From: Primorskyibacter flagellatus
GTDB taxonomy: Bacteria; Pseudomonadota; Alphaproteobacteria; Rhodobacterales; Rhodobacteraceae
NCBI RefSeq assembly: GCF_014638275.1
Contig: NZ_BMFJ01000002.1
Location: 1-64,000, forward strand
Length of the DNA: 64,000 bases
Reading direction: 5' to 3'
Positions within the stretch are counted from its first letter, which is position 1. Every line of letters starts with the position of its first letter. Below the pieces are notes generated by a model, which ran no database searches, was not told the DNA's origin, and worked only from the letters and a program-made list of their open reading frames with translations. Position numbers and translations under genes: made by a program. Shown here one piece after another: positions 32,670-41,383 of this stretch.

Positions 32670-34722
32670 TTACGCGCCCGGGTTCTTGTAGAGGCCGCGC
32701 CAGTCGATGGCCTTGGCGCCGAAGTCGAGGCGGCACTTGATCTCGACCCCGTCGACGTCGAAGCCGTTGCGGGTCTCGATGTAGGCGCCCTGCTGACCCT
32801 CGAGATAGGCGTATTCGATGGTGTCGATCTGGTTCGGGCTTGCCGCCAGATACCAGGCGGTTTCGCTGGCGGCGTCGAGCCGGGGCTCGCTGATCGGCGC
32901 GAGCGTGCGGATCGACTGCGGCACCACGCTGGAGGTCGCGGCGGGCACCAGGTTCTGGGCGACCAGCTGCTCGGCCTTCAGCTCCAGCGAGGCGGGGACG
33001 ATCAGGAAGGCGGGTCGGACGTTCAGCACCGTCTTCTTGTCGAGACCGGTCTGTTTGGCCATCGCCGCTCGCGCCGCACCGACGCTGTCGACATCGAGCG
33101 CCGCGCCGGTTCCCGCGAGGTTCTTGTGCGTGGTGTGGAAGAGCGCGTTGCCGTCGGCCATCGCCGGGTTGGCGGTGATGATGCCCCAGACGACGTCCGA
33201 CTCGAGCTGAGCGATGGAGTTGCCATACATCGCCGGGATCCGGGTGAAGGCGTCGAGATCGTCGTTGATCAGGGTCTGGCGGGTGATGGCGACCACCCGG
33301 CCATAGGTCTTGACCTTGTAGCTCTCCTTGCTCTCGCCGAGCGTGCCGCGCTTGAACTCGCCGCTCTCGCCGACCTCCAGCAGCTGCGGCGCTTCGCCGA
33401 GCTGGACCCGATGCATGGCCTTGAAGTCGGTGGCGAGCACCTGGCGGCAGAACAGCATGAAGGTGCGGGGATAGGCCTCGTAGGCCTGCCGAAGGGTCTT
33501 GTTGGTCACGGCCGACAGGATCTCGGGGAAGTCCGAGGTCGAGTGCAGGGCCCGCGTCGCGCGACAGACCCCGCGTGTTGACCCCGGCATTGCCGAGGCT
33601 TTCGCGGGCCAGTTCCAGCAGCGTCATGCCGCGATACTGGCGCGCGGCGTCTTCCAGTTGGAACAGCGTCGGGCTGTAGCGGTGCAGCAGCGCATTCGCG
33701 ACCGCATCGCGGCGGGTGATGCGCTCGTCCCGGCCGCCGAGCGGGACAGAGACATGGCCGAAGGTGCGGGTCTCGTCCGACTTCGCGGCGACCTGGTCGA
33801 GGATCAGGCGGCGGGACTCGTCCACGCTGACGCCGCGCTTGACCAGATCCTCGGCGAAGCCACGCTCGAGGTTCAGGCGGCCCGCCAGATCGTAGATGGT
33901 GGAGACGCGGTCGCGCTCGGCCTCGCGGGCGCGGGTGGCGACCGCTTCGCTGTCGGGCGCAGCAGGGGCATCGGTTTTCTGAAGCTTCGGCTGGGTGCGG
34001 GTTTCCACCGCGGCGACCTTCGGGTCGGGCGCAGCCGCTTTCGGCTCAGTCATGGGGGTGTCGTCGGTTTCGACCGGCTCGGTCGGCTGGTGGGTGGCTG
34101 GGGTTGCGGCGTCGCTCGCCGGGGTTTCGGTCTTGTCCGTCATCGGGGATGCTCCTTGCGGTGTGGGGGCGTCCCGGCGGTGGAGGACGCAGTCGTGAAG
34201 GGGATGCTGGGCGCGGAAGCCCGCGGCGGGGTCGGCGCCGACCGCGACGGCGGAGACCTCGAACGGCGTCCAGTCCACCGCGCGCCAGAGTTCGCGCGCG
34301 GCCTCGGGTTTCGAGACCTCGAAGCGGTGGACCTGGTAGCCGATCGAGACCGCGCGGATGTGCCCGGCCTGGATGTCGCGCCAGATCGGCTCGACATCGG
34401 CACGCTCGCTGATCCGCACCAGCGCGATGCCGCGGCCGTTCTCGATCCGGGCGGAACCGGGGACGACAGAGCCGATCACCGCGTCGAGCGTGTCGAGCTC
34501 GTGCACCTTCAGGAACGGCGCGCCCGCGTTCAGCCGGTCGAGCCGGACATGGGCCGGGTCGAGGCTCAGTTCCTCATCGTAGGGCTCGCCGAAGAAGGTG
34601 GCGCGGCGGACGCGGGCCCCGGCCGACCAGACCACCTCTACGGTGCGGCTGTCGGCATCGGCGGTGTTCGGCGCAAGCTCCGCCGACCGGCGCATGGCCG
34701 GCAGTTCGATCATCGTGTCCAT
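32670..34722 (-). pseudogene. prohead protease-major capsid fusion, frameshifted
   Basis: About 684 residues if repaired. The N-terminal ~170 residues look like an HK97-type prohead protease (FLKVHELDTLDAVIGSV with the His, and IRAVSIGYQV with the Ser). A Pro/Ala/Thr-rich linker follows, then a scaffold-like helical region, then a gpT/HK97-like capsid domain (DVVWGIITANPAMADGNALFHTTHKNL). The two parts lie in different frames. The first ends its family-like sequence at RGLSRDA and the second resumes at RALHSTSDFPEIL, so a small indel lies at about 33551-33556. ATG 34722 has an AGGA site. As read, no capsid would form. Confidence 0.85.
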
Positions 34723-34727
34723 GAAGG

Positions 34728-36260
34728 TCAGTCCTGTTGGTCGGCCTGTGCCGGATCGATATCCGCGTCGGCGGTGGGGTCGTCGGCCGCCGGATCGCTG
34801 CTCTGTGCGCTGCCGGACTTGGTGACGCGCCGCGGGTCGCTGTCGAGCACAAGGCCGAGCGCGTCGAGCTTGGCGTTGGTCGCGGCGATCTCGGCCAGCA
34901 CCGCGTCGGGGTTGCGTCCCTGCCGGGCGATCACCTCGGCCAGCGTCATGGTGCCGGAGCGGATCGACAGCAGGTTCGCCATCGCATCCTTCTGCGGATC
35001 GACCGCCTCGAACTTCGGAGGCGACCACTCGACCGGCACGGTCGGCGACGGGATCTGCCCCGCCGCCCATGCGGCCTCGGTGAACCAGCGCCAGACCGGC
35101 GCGCAAAACATCGGGATGAACAGCTGCCATTGAACGGCGTCGATCTGGCGGCGGAACTCCACGAGCCCCGCCCGGATCGAGGAATAGTTCACCTGGCTGA
35201 GATCGCCGGTCAGCAGCTCGTAAGGCACGCGGAACCCAGCCGAGATCGTGTGCAGGCTGGCCCGCTTGTATTCGCCGTAGCCGCCGGTGGCCGAGGGCTG
35301 GTTGAAGCGGATGTCCTTGCCGCCACGGGCATAGGCGATCAGCCCCGGCTCGAACTGCTCGACCCGGTTGCCATCCGCGTCCACCACGGAGGGAGCGATG
35401 CCCTGCTGCGCCTCGTCGTCGCCGAAGACGATGGCGGTCACGCAGGCCTCGGTCTTCTTGCGGACCAGTTCCGCCACCTCGTAGTCGTCGAGATCGCGCA
35501 AGGATCGGATCACCGGCGCGCCCCAGGGAACGCCGCGCGCCTGCGTGCGCTGCTTTTCATAGACATGAGCGATCTCGGTCGCTGGCACCGGGCGGCTCTG
35601 CAGTCCGTTCTGCAAGGCGCCATAGGCATCGCCCGGGTGCTCGGCATGGAGCCAGTAGGTCCGGCGCTTGCCGACCGGGTCGAACTCGATCCCCTGCACC
35701 AGCCGTCCCGCGCCGAGGGCGCCGGATTTCGTGGCGTCGAGGAAGTCGGCCTCCAGCACCTGCAATTGCAGCGGCACCGGCAGACCATCCGAGGATCGCC
35801 GCAGACGGCGGCGCACCAGCACCTCGCCAGCCTCCACCATCTCGCGGCAGATCAACGTCTGCAGACCGTAGAAGTCGAGCTGGCCATCGGCGTCGCAGTC
35901 CGCCGTCCAGCGTTCGAAGAGCGCGTCGACCTTCCTATCCAGCGCGTCGTCGCCGCTCGCGGCGCGGGGCATGATGCCTGCGCCGATGATGTTATTCACC
36001 AGCACCGCCACGGCCTTGGCCGCATGCGGGTTGTTGCGCACCAGATCGCGCATCCGATCACGCAAGAGCGCCCCGGCCACGCCGATTTCAGTGTCGGCCG
36101 AGGATCCCGGCGCGCGCCAGCCCTCGGTCCGCCTTCCGCGCGCGGCGCCGTCGTAGCCCCGCGTCAGGGTCTCGAAGGCCTGACGGGCCATCACGCGACG
36201 CGCCGCCATGCGCGGGGCCACCGATGCGATGGCGTGATCGAACCAGGTCGCCGACATCAC
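34728..36260 (-). CDS. phage portal protein (lambda gpB family)
   Basis: A 510-residue portal protein. Recognisable stretches are ARRVMARQAFETLTRGYDGA, LRDRMRDLVRNNPHAAKAVAVLVNNIIGAGI, and the middle AHVYEKQRTQARGVPWGAPVIRSLRDLDDYE, all typical of the lambda-type portal. It forms the dodecameric DNA channel and connects the gpW-like protein and terminase to the capsid. The stop is 5 bp before the protease-capsid ATG, and the start overlaps the gpW-like stop by 4 bp. Confidence 0.92.
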   Translation of the reverse strand: MMSATWFDHAIASVAPRMAARRVMARQAFETLTRGYDGAARGRRTEGWRAPGSSADTEIGVAGALLRDRMRDLVRNNPHAAKAVAVLVNNIIGAGIMPRAASGDDALDRKVDALFERWTADCDADGQLDFYGLQTLICREMVEAGEVLVRRRLRRSSDGLPVPLQLQVLEADFLDATKSGALGAGRLVQGIEFDPVGKRRTYWLHAEHPGDAYGALQNGLQSRPVPATEIAHVYEKQRTQARGVPWGAPVIRSLRDLDDYEVAELVRKKTEACVTAIVFGDDEAQQGIAPSVVDADGNRVEQFEPGLIAYARGGKDIRFNQPSATGGYGEYKRASLHTISAGFRVPYELLTGDLSQVNYSSIRAGLVEFRRQIDAVQWQLFIPMFCAPVWRWFTEAAWAAGQIPSPTVPVEWSPPKFEAVDPQKDAMANLLSIRSGTMTLAEVIARQGRNPDAVLAEIAATNAKLDALGLVLDSDPRRVTKSGSAQSSDPAADDPTADADIDPAQADQQD

Positions 36261-36463
36261 CGGTCCCCGCGCGAGAAGCCCGCAAGCCCTGCCACCGGCA
36301 ATGGCCGCGTCGTGCCCGCGATGGCGCGCTCGATGGTGCGGATGCGCGCCAGCAGGTCCTCGGCCGAGCCGTAGTCGACCGACTTGCCGTCATAGCTCAC
36401 CCGCGTCGTGCCGCTGGCATAGGCCCGGCGCAGCGCCGAGAGCTCGGTTTCCGTCCAGTTCAT
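36257..36463 (-). CDS. gpW-like head-tail joining protein
   Basis: A 68-residue protein (ETELSALRRAYASGTTRVSYDGKSVDYGSAEDLLARI). Length, helix-hairpin-helix pattern and position between terminase and portal match gpW of lambda, which seals the head and docks the tail. The stop overlaps the portal start as ATGA. Confidence 0.85.
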   Translation of the reverse strand: MNWTETELSALRRAYASGTTRVSYDGKSVDYGSAEDLLARIRTIERAIAGTTRPLPVAGLAGFSRGDR

Positions 36464-36549
36464 GCCCTTCGCTCCCGCTCAGTGCGTTCGTTCCCTTGCG
36501 ACGCTCCACTGGAGCTTCGCATTCGCTGCGCGGACCGGTCCTCACCATG

Positions 36550-38565
36550 TCAGAACCATCCTCCGCGGCGCCCGAGCCAGTCGGAGCGGCGCTTGCCCTG
36601 CGGGGCCTGTCCCGGCCGGTTGATCTGCCCGGCGGAATCGGTGTCGGTGGGGGCGGCCCCGAGCTGATCCTCGAGGTCGCGCCATTTCTCGTCCGGCCAG
36701 CGATCCGCGCCCGCGATCCAGGCGGCGGCGCGGGCATAGACCCGGCAGTCCAGCGCCTCGTTGCGCTCGCGCAGCTTCTGCCATTCCAGCCGGGCGAAGC
36801 CGCGCTTGGTGCGGACCGTCACCAGCTGCTCGGCCACGAACTGCTTCAGCCATTCGTTCTCGACCCAGTGTGGCAGATGTACCGAGCCGGGCGGGAACGC
36901 CGCCCCGTCGGCCATGTCCTCCTCGGTCGGGCGTGCCAGCCGCAGGAAGCGGTAGGTCTCGGCCTTGAAGGTCGAGACCGCCACGGTCCAGAGTCGGGCC
37001 CCGCGCCGCAGACGTTTGCCTCCCTCGGTCGCATCGACAAACGTCGGCCCCGCCACCGGGCTCGCGCGGTTGAACCCCTCGACACCCTTGACCGGCGACA
37101 CCTGCGCGAAGCCTTGCGCCCGCGACCAGGAATAGACCGCCGGGGCCTCGTAGCCGGTGTCGATGGCCAGCCGCGCGATCCTGAGATGCGCGCCGCGTTC
37201 GTGCGGCCAGCTTCGATCCAGCAACGCCGTCAGTTCCGACCAGGCGTCATGCCGATCCGGGCCGCCCTCGATCACGACGTGATCGACGAGCCACGACTCA
37301 AGTCCGCGCCCCCACGCCCAGACATCAACCTCGATGCGGTCCTTCTGGACGTCGGCCCCGGCGGTCAGGAACAACCCGCCCGCTGGCACCGTGCCGGACG
37401 TCCAGCGCTCGCGCCGGTCGTAGAGCCGCTGCCAGTCGGGCGCTTCCCCGGTCTCGACCCATGTCTCGCCGAGGATCGTGTTGCGGAACGCCTTGATCGC
37501 CTCGTCGGACCCCTGAGCCGCGTCCCATGCCCGCACGATCCGCTCCCAGCTCAGCCAACCGATCGGCGAATAGAGCGCCGAGAGGTGATACCCGACCGTG
37601 GTCGGATCGGCGGCCGTGGTGGTCGGCCGCCACTCACCCCCCTCCAGCATCGCCGTCTTGTGGTGTTCCGCGATGGGCGTCTCGCAGCCCTCGCAGTGAT
37701 ACTCCGCCGTCTCCGGGCGGCCCTTCTGCCAGCGCAGCCGGTCGAACTTCAGCCACTGCATCGCGCCGCAATGCGGGCACGGCACGAAGAACCGCCGCTG
37801 GTCGCTGGCATCGTATTCCCGCTCGATGCGCGACAGCCCCCGGATGGTGGGCGTCGAGACCAGCAGCACCTTGCGACGGTGGGCGAAGGTCAGCGACCGG
37901 GCCTCGGCAAGCGTGAGCGGGTCGCCTTCCTCGTCGGCCGAGGCCGGATAGGCATCGACTTCGTCGAGGAAGATGTATCGCGCCGGGGTCGAGCGCAGCC
38001 CGACCGCCGAGTTAGCGCCCGTCATGATCAGAATGCCGCCCGCGAACTCCTTCGACAGCATCGTGTTGCCCGCGTCCCGCGAGCGGGCCGGTTTGACGCG
38101 GTCCCGCAGCTCGGGGCTCTCGTCGATCAGCGGATCGATCCGCTGTCGCGAGTTGCGCTTGGCCAGCTCCACCGTCGGCTGGACCGCCAGCATCGGCCCC
38201 GGCGCCTGGTGGATGGCGAACCCGATCCAGTTATTGCCGGCTTCCGTCGCGCCGACCTGCGCCGCCTTCATGAACACGACCCTTTGCGTGGGATCGCCCG
38301 GCGACAGCCGGTCCATGATCTCGCGCATGTAGGGCGTCCGCACTGTGCGGTATCGCCCCGGTTCGGCCGAGGCGCGGCCCGAGAGCATCCGGTGCCGGTC
38401 CGCCCATTCCGAGACGGTCAGGTCCGGGTCGGGCCGCAGCCCGTTGCCCCAGGCGCGCAGGATCTCGCCCGCGCCGTCGAAGTCCGTCAGGCCACCAAGA
38501 TCATCGCCACGCTCATCGGAAGTCGGGCCGGACCTCGGCGAGTTCGTCGAGGTGGGCGCGTACAT
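36550..38565 (-). CDS. terminase large subunit (lambda gpA family)
   Basis: A 671-residue packaging motor and nuclease. The N-terminal ATPase has a deviant Walker A in FMKAAQVGATEAGNNW and Walker B in RYIFLDEVDAYP. A CPHCGAMQWLKF/CEGCETP zinc ribbon follows, then the C-terminal nuclease with acidic residues (TAGADVQKDRIEVDVWAWG). The start at 38565 overlaps the small-subunit gene by about 50 bp, and no closer in-frame ATG was seen. Confidence 0.93.
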   Translation of the reverse strand: MYAPTSTNSPRSGPTSDERGDDLGGLTDFDGAGEILRAWGNGLRPDPDLTVSEWADRHRMLSGRASAEPGRYRTVRTPYMREIMDRLSPGDPTQRVVFMKAAQVGATEAGNNWIGFAIHQAPGPMLAVQPTVELAKRNSRQRIDPLIDESPELRDRVKPARSRDAGNTMLSKEFAGGILIMTGANSAVGLRSTPARYIFLDEVDAYPASADEEGDPLTLAEARSLTFAHRRKVLLVSTPTIRGLSRIEREYDASDQRRFFVPCPHCGAMQWLKFDRLRWQKGRPETAEYHCEGCETPIAEHHKTAMLEGGEWRPTTTAADPTTVGYHLSALYSPIGWLSWERIVRAWDAAQGSDEAIKAFRNTILGETWVETGEAPDWQRLYDRRERWTSGTVPAGGLFLTAGADVQKDRIEVDVWAWGRGLESWLVDHVVIEGGPDRHDAWSELTALLDRSWPHERGAHLRIARLAIDTGYEAPAVYSWSRAQGFAQVSPVKGVEGFNRASPVAGPTFVDATEGGKRLRRGARLWTVAVSTFKAETYRFLRLARPTEEDMADGAAFPPGSVHLPHWVENEWLKQFVAEQLVTVRTKRGFARLEWQKLRERNEALDCRVYARAAAWIAGADRWPDEKWRDLEDQLGAAPTDTDSAGQINRPGQAPQGKRRSDWLGRRGGWF

Positions 38566-39109
38566 GTTTCTCCAGCACCTTCTGCATCGCGGCTGGCTCC
38601 ACGGAGATCTGCTGGCCCGTCGCGTCGCGGCACGAGGCCGAGAGCTCGGCCGCCATCAGCGCCGCCGCGCGTGCAGGCCAGGTCACCCATGTGTCCCGTT
38701 CCTCCCGCGCCAGGCGGAACACCAGCGCCAGCGCGCGGGCCCGTTCGATCAGCTCTCCCTTCAGCTTCTGGAGCCGGATGCGCCGCTCCTGCGCCTTCAG
38801 CACCTCGTTCCCCGTCTTCGCCTGCAGGAAGGTCGTGCCGCCGCCGACGGCGGGAACTGCCAGCCCCTGTTCGCGCAGCGTGTCGCCGACGGCGGCCACC
38901 GCCGCTCCGGGAACAGGCTTCAGCTTAGGCGCGGGCGGCTTGCGGGTCTTGGACGGGTCGGTCGTCTCGGCGCGCCGCGCGTCGCTGGCGGCCGCGTTGA
39001 TGCTGCCGTCGGGATAGAGGACGAGCCGCTCGGCCGTCTTCGCCTTCTGGATCGAGCCCCGCGACAGCCCGACATGGGCGGCGTACTGGCGCTCGCTCAT
39101 GCCCTGCAT
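38513..39109 (-). CDS. terminase small subunit (DNA-recognition)
   Basis: A 198-residue protein with an N-terminal HTH (MSERQYAAHVGLSRGSIQKAKTAERL) that would bind the packaging site. A helical middle follows (NEVLKAQERRIRLQKLKGELIERARAL), with a C-terminal region that should contact the large subunit. It is the first gene of the late operon. An alternative start at MSERQ (39100) is possible. Divergent small genes begin about 110 bp upstream, so the late promoter probably lies in 39110-39221. Confidence 0.75.
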   Translation of the reverse strand: MQGMSERQYAAHVGLSRGSIQKAKTAERLVLYPDGSINAAASDARRAETTDPSKTRKPPAPKLKPVPGAAVAAVGDTLREQGLAVPAVGGGTTFLQAKTGNEVLKAQERRIRLQKLKGELIERARALALVFRLAREERDTWVTWPARAAALMAAELSASCRDATGQQISVEPAAMQKVLEKHVRAHLDELAEVRPDFR

Positions 39110-39221
39110 CGCCAGCTCCGATTGTCATTCAAAGTCAGGCGCTTATCGAGTTGATAAGCCTCCACGACAGAGCGAACGTCGATCCTACAAGGACAACGCA
39201 ACTCACCATGGAGCCACCGCG

Positions 39222-39605
39222 ATGACCACCCGCCTGAACCCGATCACCACCCCGCGCCACGAACTCCGCGCCGAGAAGGCACGGCGCAACAAGGAAGCCG
39301 CGCTGAGCGCCTTCATCGGCAAGAAGGCGGAGATCGACGAGATGCTCGCCCGCCTGCAGGCGCTCAGCGACGACCATTTCAACTGCCACCCCGACGAGGC
39401 GGGCTGGGCGATGGTCGGCACCCTCGAACACTACGCCAGCCTCCTGAAGCGCATCACCGACAGCGCCTTCGGCGAGGGCGAGCACGCCGCTGATCTCCGG
39501 CACTGCCGGAACTCCCGCCGCGTGCCCTGCGCGGCTTGGGGTCGTAGAAGGCGCCGCGTGTCGCGGGCCCGAATACGGAGACGACCCCATGACCAAGCTT
39601 TCTGA
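39222..39605 (+). CDS. small helical phage protein of unknown function
   Basis: The first ~88 residues (TTPRHELRAEKARRNKEAALSAFIGKKAEIDEMLARLQALSDDHF, up to GTLEHYASLLKRITDSAFGEGEHA) match a helical protein often seen in Rhodobacterales prophages. After GEGEHA the sequence turns Arg-rich and low-complexity to a stop at 39605, which looks like run-on translation of a gene that should have ended earlier. GGAG at 39210 supports ATG 39222. It is divergent from the terminase genes. Confidence 0.65.
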   Translation: MTTRLNPITTPRHELRAEKARRNKEAALSAFIGKKAEIDEMLARLQALSDDHFNCHPDEAGWAMVGTLEHYASLLKRITDSAFGEGEHAADLRHCRNSRRVPCAAWGRRRRRVSRARIRRRPHDQAF

Positions 39606-40224
39606 CACCCAAGCCATCATCCTCAGCGCCGCCGCACAGCGCGAGGACCGCATCGCCCTGCCGCTGCCCGAGAGCCTGCGCGGCGGCGCCGCTGCCAAGG
39701 TGGTCGGCGCGATGCTCGCCAAGGGCTACCTCGAAGAGGTCGACGCCGACCTGCGCAAGGGCGAACCCGTCTGGCGCGAGACCGGCGACGGCCACGGCGT
39801 CACGCTGGTCGCCACAGACGCAGGCCTCGCCGCCATCGGCATCGAGCCCGAGGACGCGAAGCCCGCGCCGGACACCCCCACCGAACCGAAGGCTGCGCCC
39901 AAGACGCGCACACCGCGCGAGGGCACGAAACAGGCCACGCTGATCGCCATGCTGCGCGCGCCGGACGGCGCGACCATCGAGGAGATCGTCGCGGCCTTGG
40001 ACTGGAGACCGCACACGGTGAGAGGCGCGCTTGCTGGCGCGCTGAAGAAGAAGCTGGGCCTGACGATCACCTCCGAGAAGGTCGACGGAAGGGGGCATGT
40101 CTACGCCATCCGTGACTTACGCTCTGCAGCGAAACGAACATGTACCGCCGCCCAACGCCGGGCGGCGGTTCTTCATTCTGCGCTCCGCATCCGGATCGCC
40201 TCGAACAGCCGCCTCAGCAGGTAG
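39589..40224 (+). CDS. DUF3489-domain protein
   Basis: A 211-residue protein. The N-terminal ~75 residues resemble a winged-helix segment (LSDTQAIILSAAAQREDRIALPLPESL). The linker is Pro/Ala/Lys-rich, and residues ~105-170 form a DUF3489 domain (TKQATLIAMLRAPDGATIEEIVAALDW, GALAGALKKKLGLTI). Such proteins occur in prophages next to recombinases and may bind DNA. The last ~35 codons overlap the opposite-strand membrane protein gene and are probably not part of the conserved domain. Confidence 0.75.
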   Translation: MTKLSDTQAIILSAAAQREDRIALPLPESLRGGAAAKVVGAMLAKGYLEEVDADLRKGEPVWRETGDGHGVTLVATDAGLAAIGIEPEDAKPAPDTPTEPKAAPKTRTPREGTKQATLIAMLRAPDGATIEEIVAALDWRPHTVRGALAGALKKKLGLTITSEKVDGRGHVYAIRDLRSAAKRTCTAAQRRAAVLHSALRIRIASNSRLSR

Positions 40225-40397
40225 CCGCGCACCAGCGAGACACCGACGAAGGCGAGGCCGATCGTCAGATGCTCCGGGAGCCCCGTCTCGATCCCGAACC
40301 ACGGGAATACGACGATCTGCGTGGCGATGGCCAGAACGTAGCCGACGACAACGTTTGCCGCGGCCTCGACCATCGACATGGTCCGGCTCTGCTTCAT
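40173..40397 (-). CDS. DUF7220-like small membrane protein
   Basis: A 74-residue protein with two membrane helices (AAANVVVGYVLAIATQIVVFPWFG, LTIGLAFVGVSLVRGYLLRRLFEAI) and basic flanks (MKQSRTMSMVE). This matches a small membrane protein family common in phages of this group. The start overlaps the cytosine methyltransferase stop by 4 bp, so the two are probably co-translated. Function unknown. Confidence 0.75.
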   Translation of the reverse strand: MKQSRTMSMVEAAANVVVGYVLAIATQIVVFPWFGIETGLPEHLTIGLAFVGVSLVRGYLLRRLFEAIRMRSAE

Positions 40398-41383
40398 CGC
40401 AGGCTCTCCATGAAGGCCGTCACGAACTCCGCCGCGAGCGGCGGAACGATCGCATTGCCGTAGCCCCGCAGCAGCCCCATGCGACCGGATATCCCATCAG
40501 CCAGCGGGAATGTTCCGGGCTCAACGGGCCGCCAGCGGTCATCGCGGCAGAGGAGCCAGTCCGGATCTCGCCAGACGCCGTCCGTCGCCTTGGCCCCGGC
40601 AGGGTCGGCGCCATCGACCAGTCCACCAGCTTCACCGTCCTGCGGCTCGCATCGGTGTTGCCGGCCGCATTGTATCGCTTCGTGGCGGGCGAGCCCGCCA
40701 TCGCCGTCGGCCAACCCGCCAGCCAGACCTGTCGGCCGAGCAGCGCATTGATCGGCACCGACCGGCATTCCGATCCGTCCTTGTGATCCCTCGCCGAGGC
40801 CGTCGCCCAACCCGCGAGTGACTGCGTCCAAGGCGACGGCGCCGAAGAACAGGCGCTGGCGGATGTGCGGCGCGCCGATGCCCGCAGCCGGCAGATCGGC
40901 CGCCGCGACGGCGTAAGATGCCGCTTCCAGGTCAGCCGCCAGAGCGTCGAACCACGCCCAGCCAGTCGGGCCCTCAACTGCCGCGCGAGACTTTCTGCCA
41001 ACCGGTCCGAGCACTGCCGCGCTCGCGACCTGCTCGCCGAAGACGAGCTCCGGGCGGCAGGCTGCGACGAGCCGCAGGAATGCCGGGGCGAGATGGCGGT
41101 CATCGTCCTGTCCCTTGCGCTGCCCGGCCTGGCTGAAGGGCTGGCAGGGCGGCGAGCCGGTCCAAACCGGCAGGCTCTCGGCCACGCCCGCGAGGCGCAG
41201 TGCGTAGGGCCAGCCGCCGATTCCGGCGAAGAAATGGCATTGCGCGAAGCCGCGCAGGTCGGCGGGCTCGACGTCGAGGATGGAACGCTCGTCCACATCG
41301 CCATCTGGCAGCAGCCGGGCCGCGATCAACTCCCGCAGCCATGCACAGGCCGCGGGGTCGGCATCGTTGTAGTAGACGGCCAT
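40394..41383 (-). CDS. phage DNA (cytosine-5) methyltransferase
   Basis: A 329-residue C5 methyltransferase. Motif I is FFAGIGGW near residue 53 and motif IV is GSPPCQPFSQAGQRKG with the catalytic Cys. The C-terminal motif region (SGRMGLLRGYGNAIVPPLAAEFV) closes the fold. An N-terminal extension (YYNDADPAACAWLRELIAARLLPDG) is typical of a prophage subgroup. No paired restriction gene is present, so it is an orphan. It probably protects phage DNA from host restriction or regulates genes. Confidence 0.9.
   Translation of the reverse strand: MAVYYNDADPAACAWLRELIAARLLPDGDVDERSILDVEPADLRGFAQCHFFAGIGGWPYALRLAGVAESLPVWTGSPPCQPFSQAGQRKGQDDDRHLAPAFLRLVAACRPELVFGEQVASAAVLGPVGRKSRAAVEGPTGWAWFDALAADLEAASYAVAAADLPAAGIGAPHIRQRLFFGAVALDAVTRGLGDGLGEGSQGRIGMPVGADQCAARPTGLAGGLADGDGGLARHEAIQCGRQHRCEPQDGEAGGLVDGADPAGAKATDGVWRDPDWLLCRDDRWRPVEPGTFPLADGISGRMGLLRGYGNAIVPPLAAEFVTAFMESLR

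Noticed and set aside
33540..33600. Programmed frameshift in the capsid gene
   Set aside because: No slippery heptamer is visible and the usual fusion is in one frame in relatives as far as I recall, so mutation or error is more likely.
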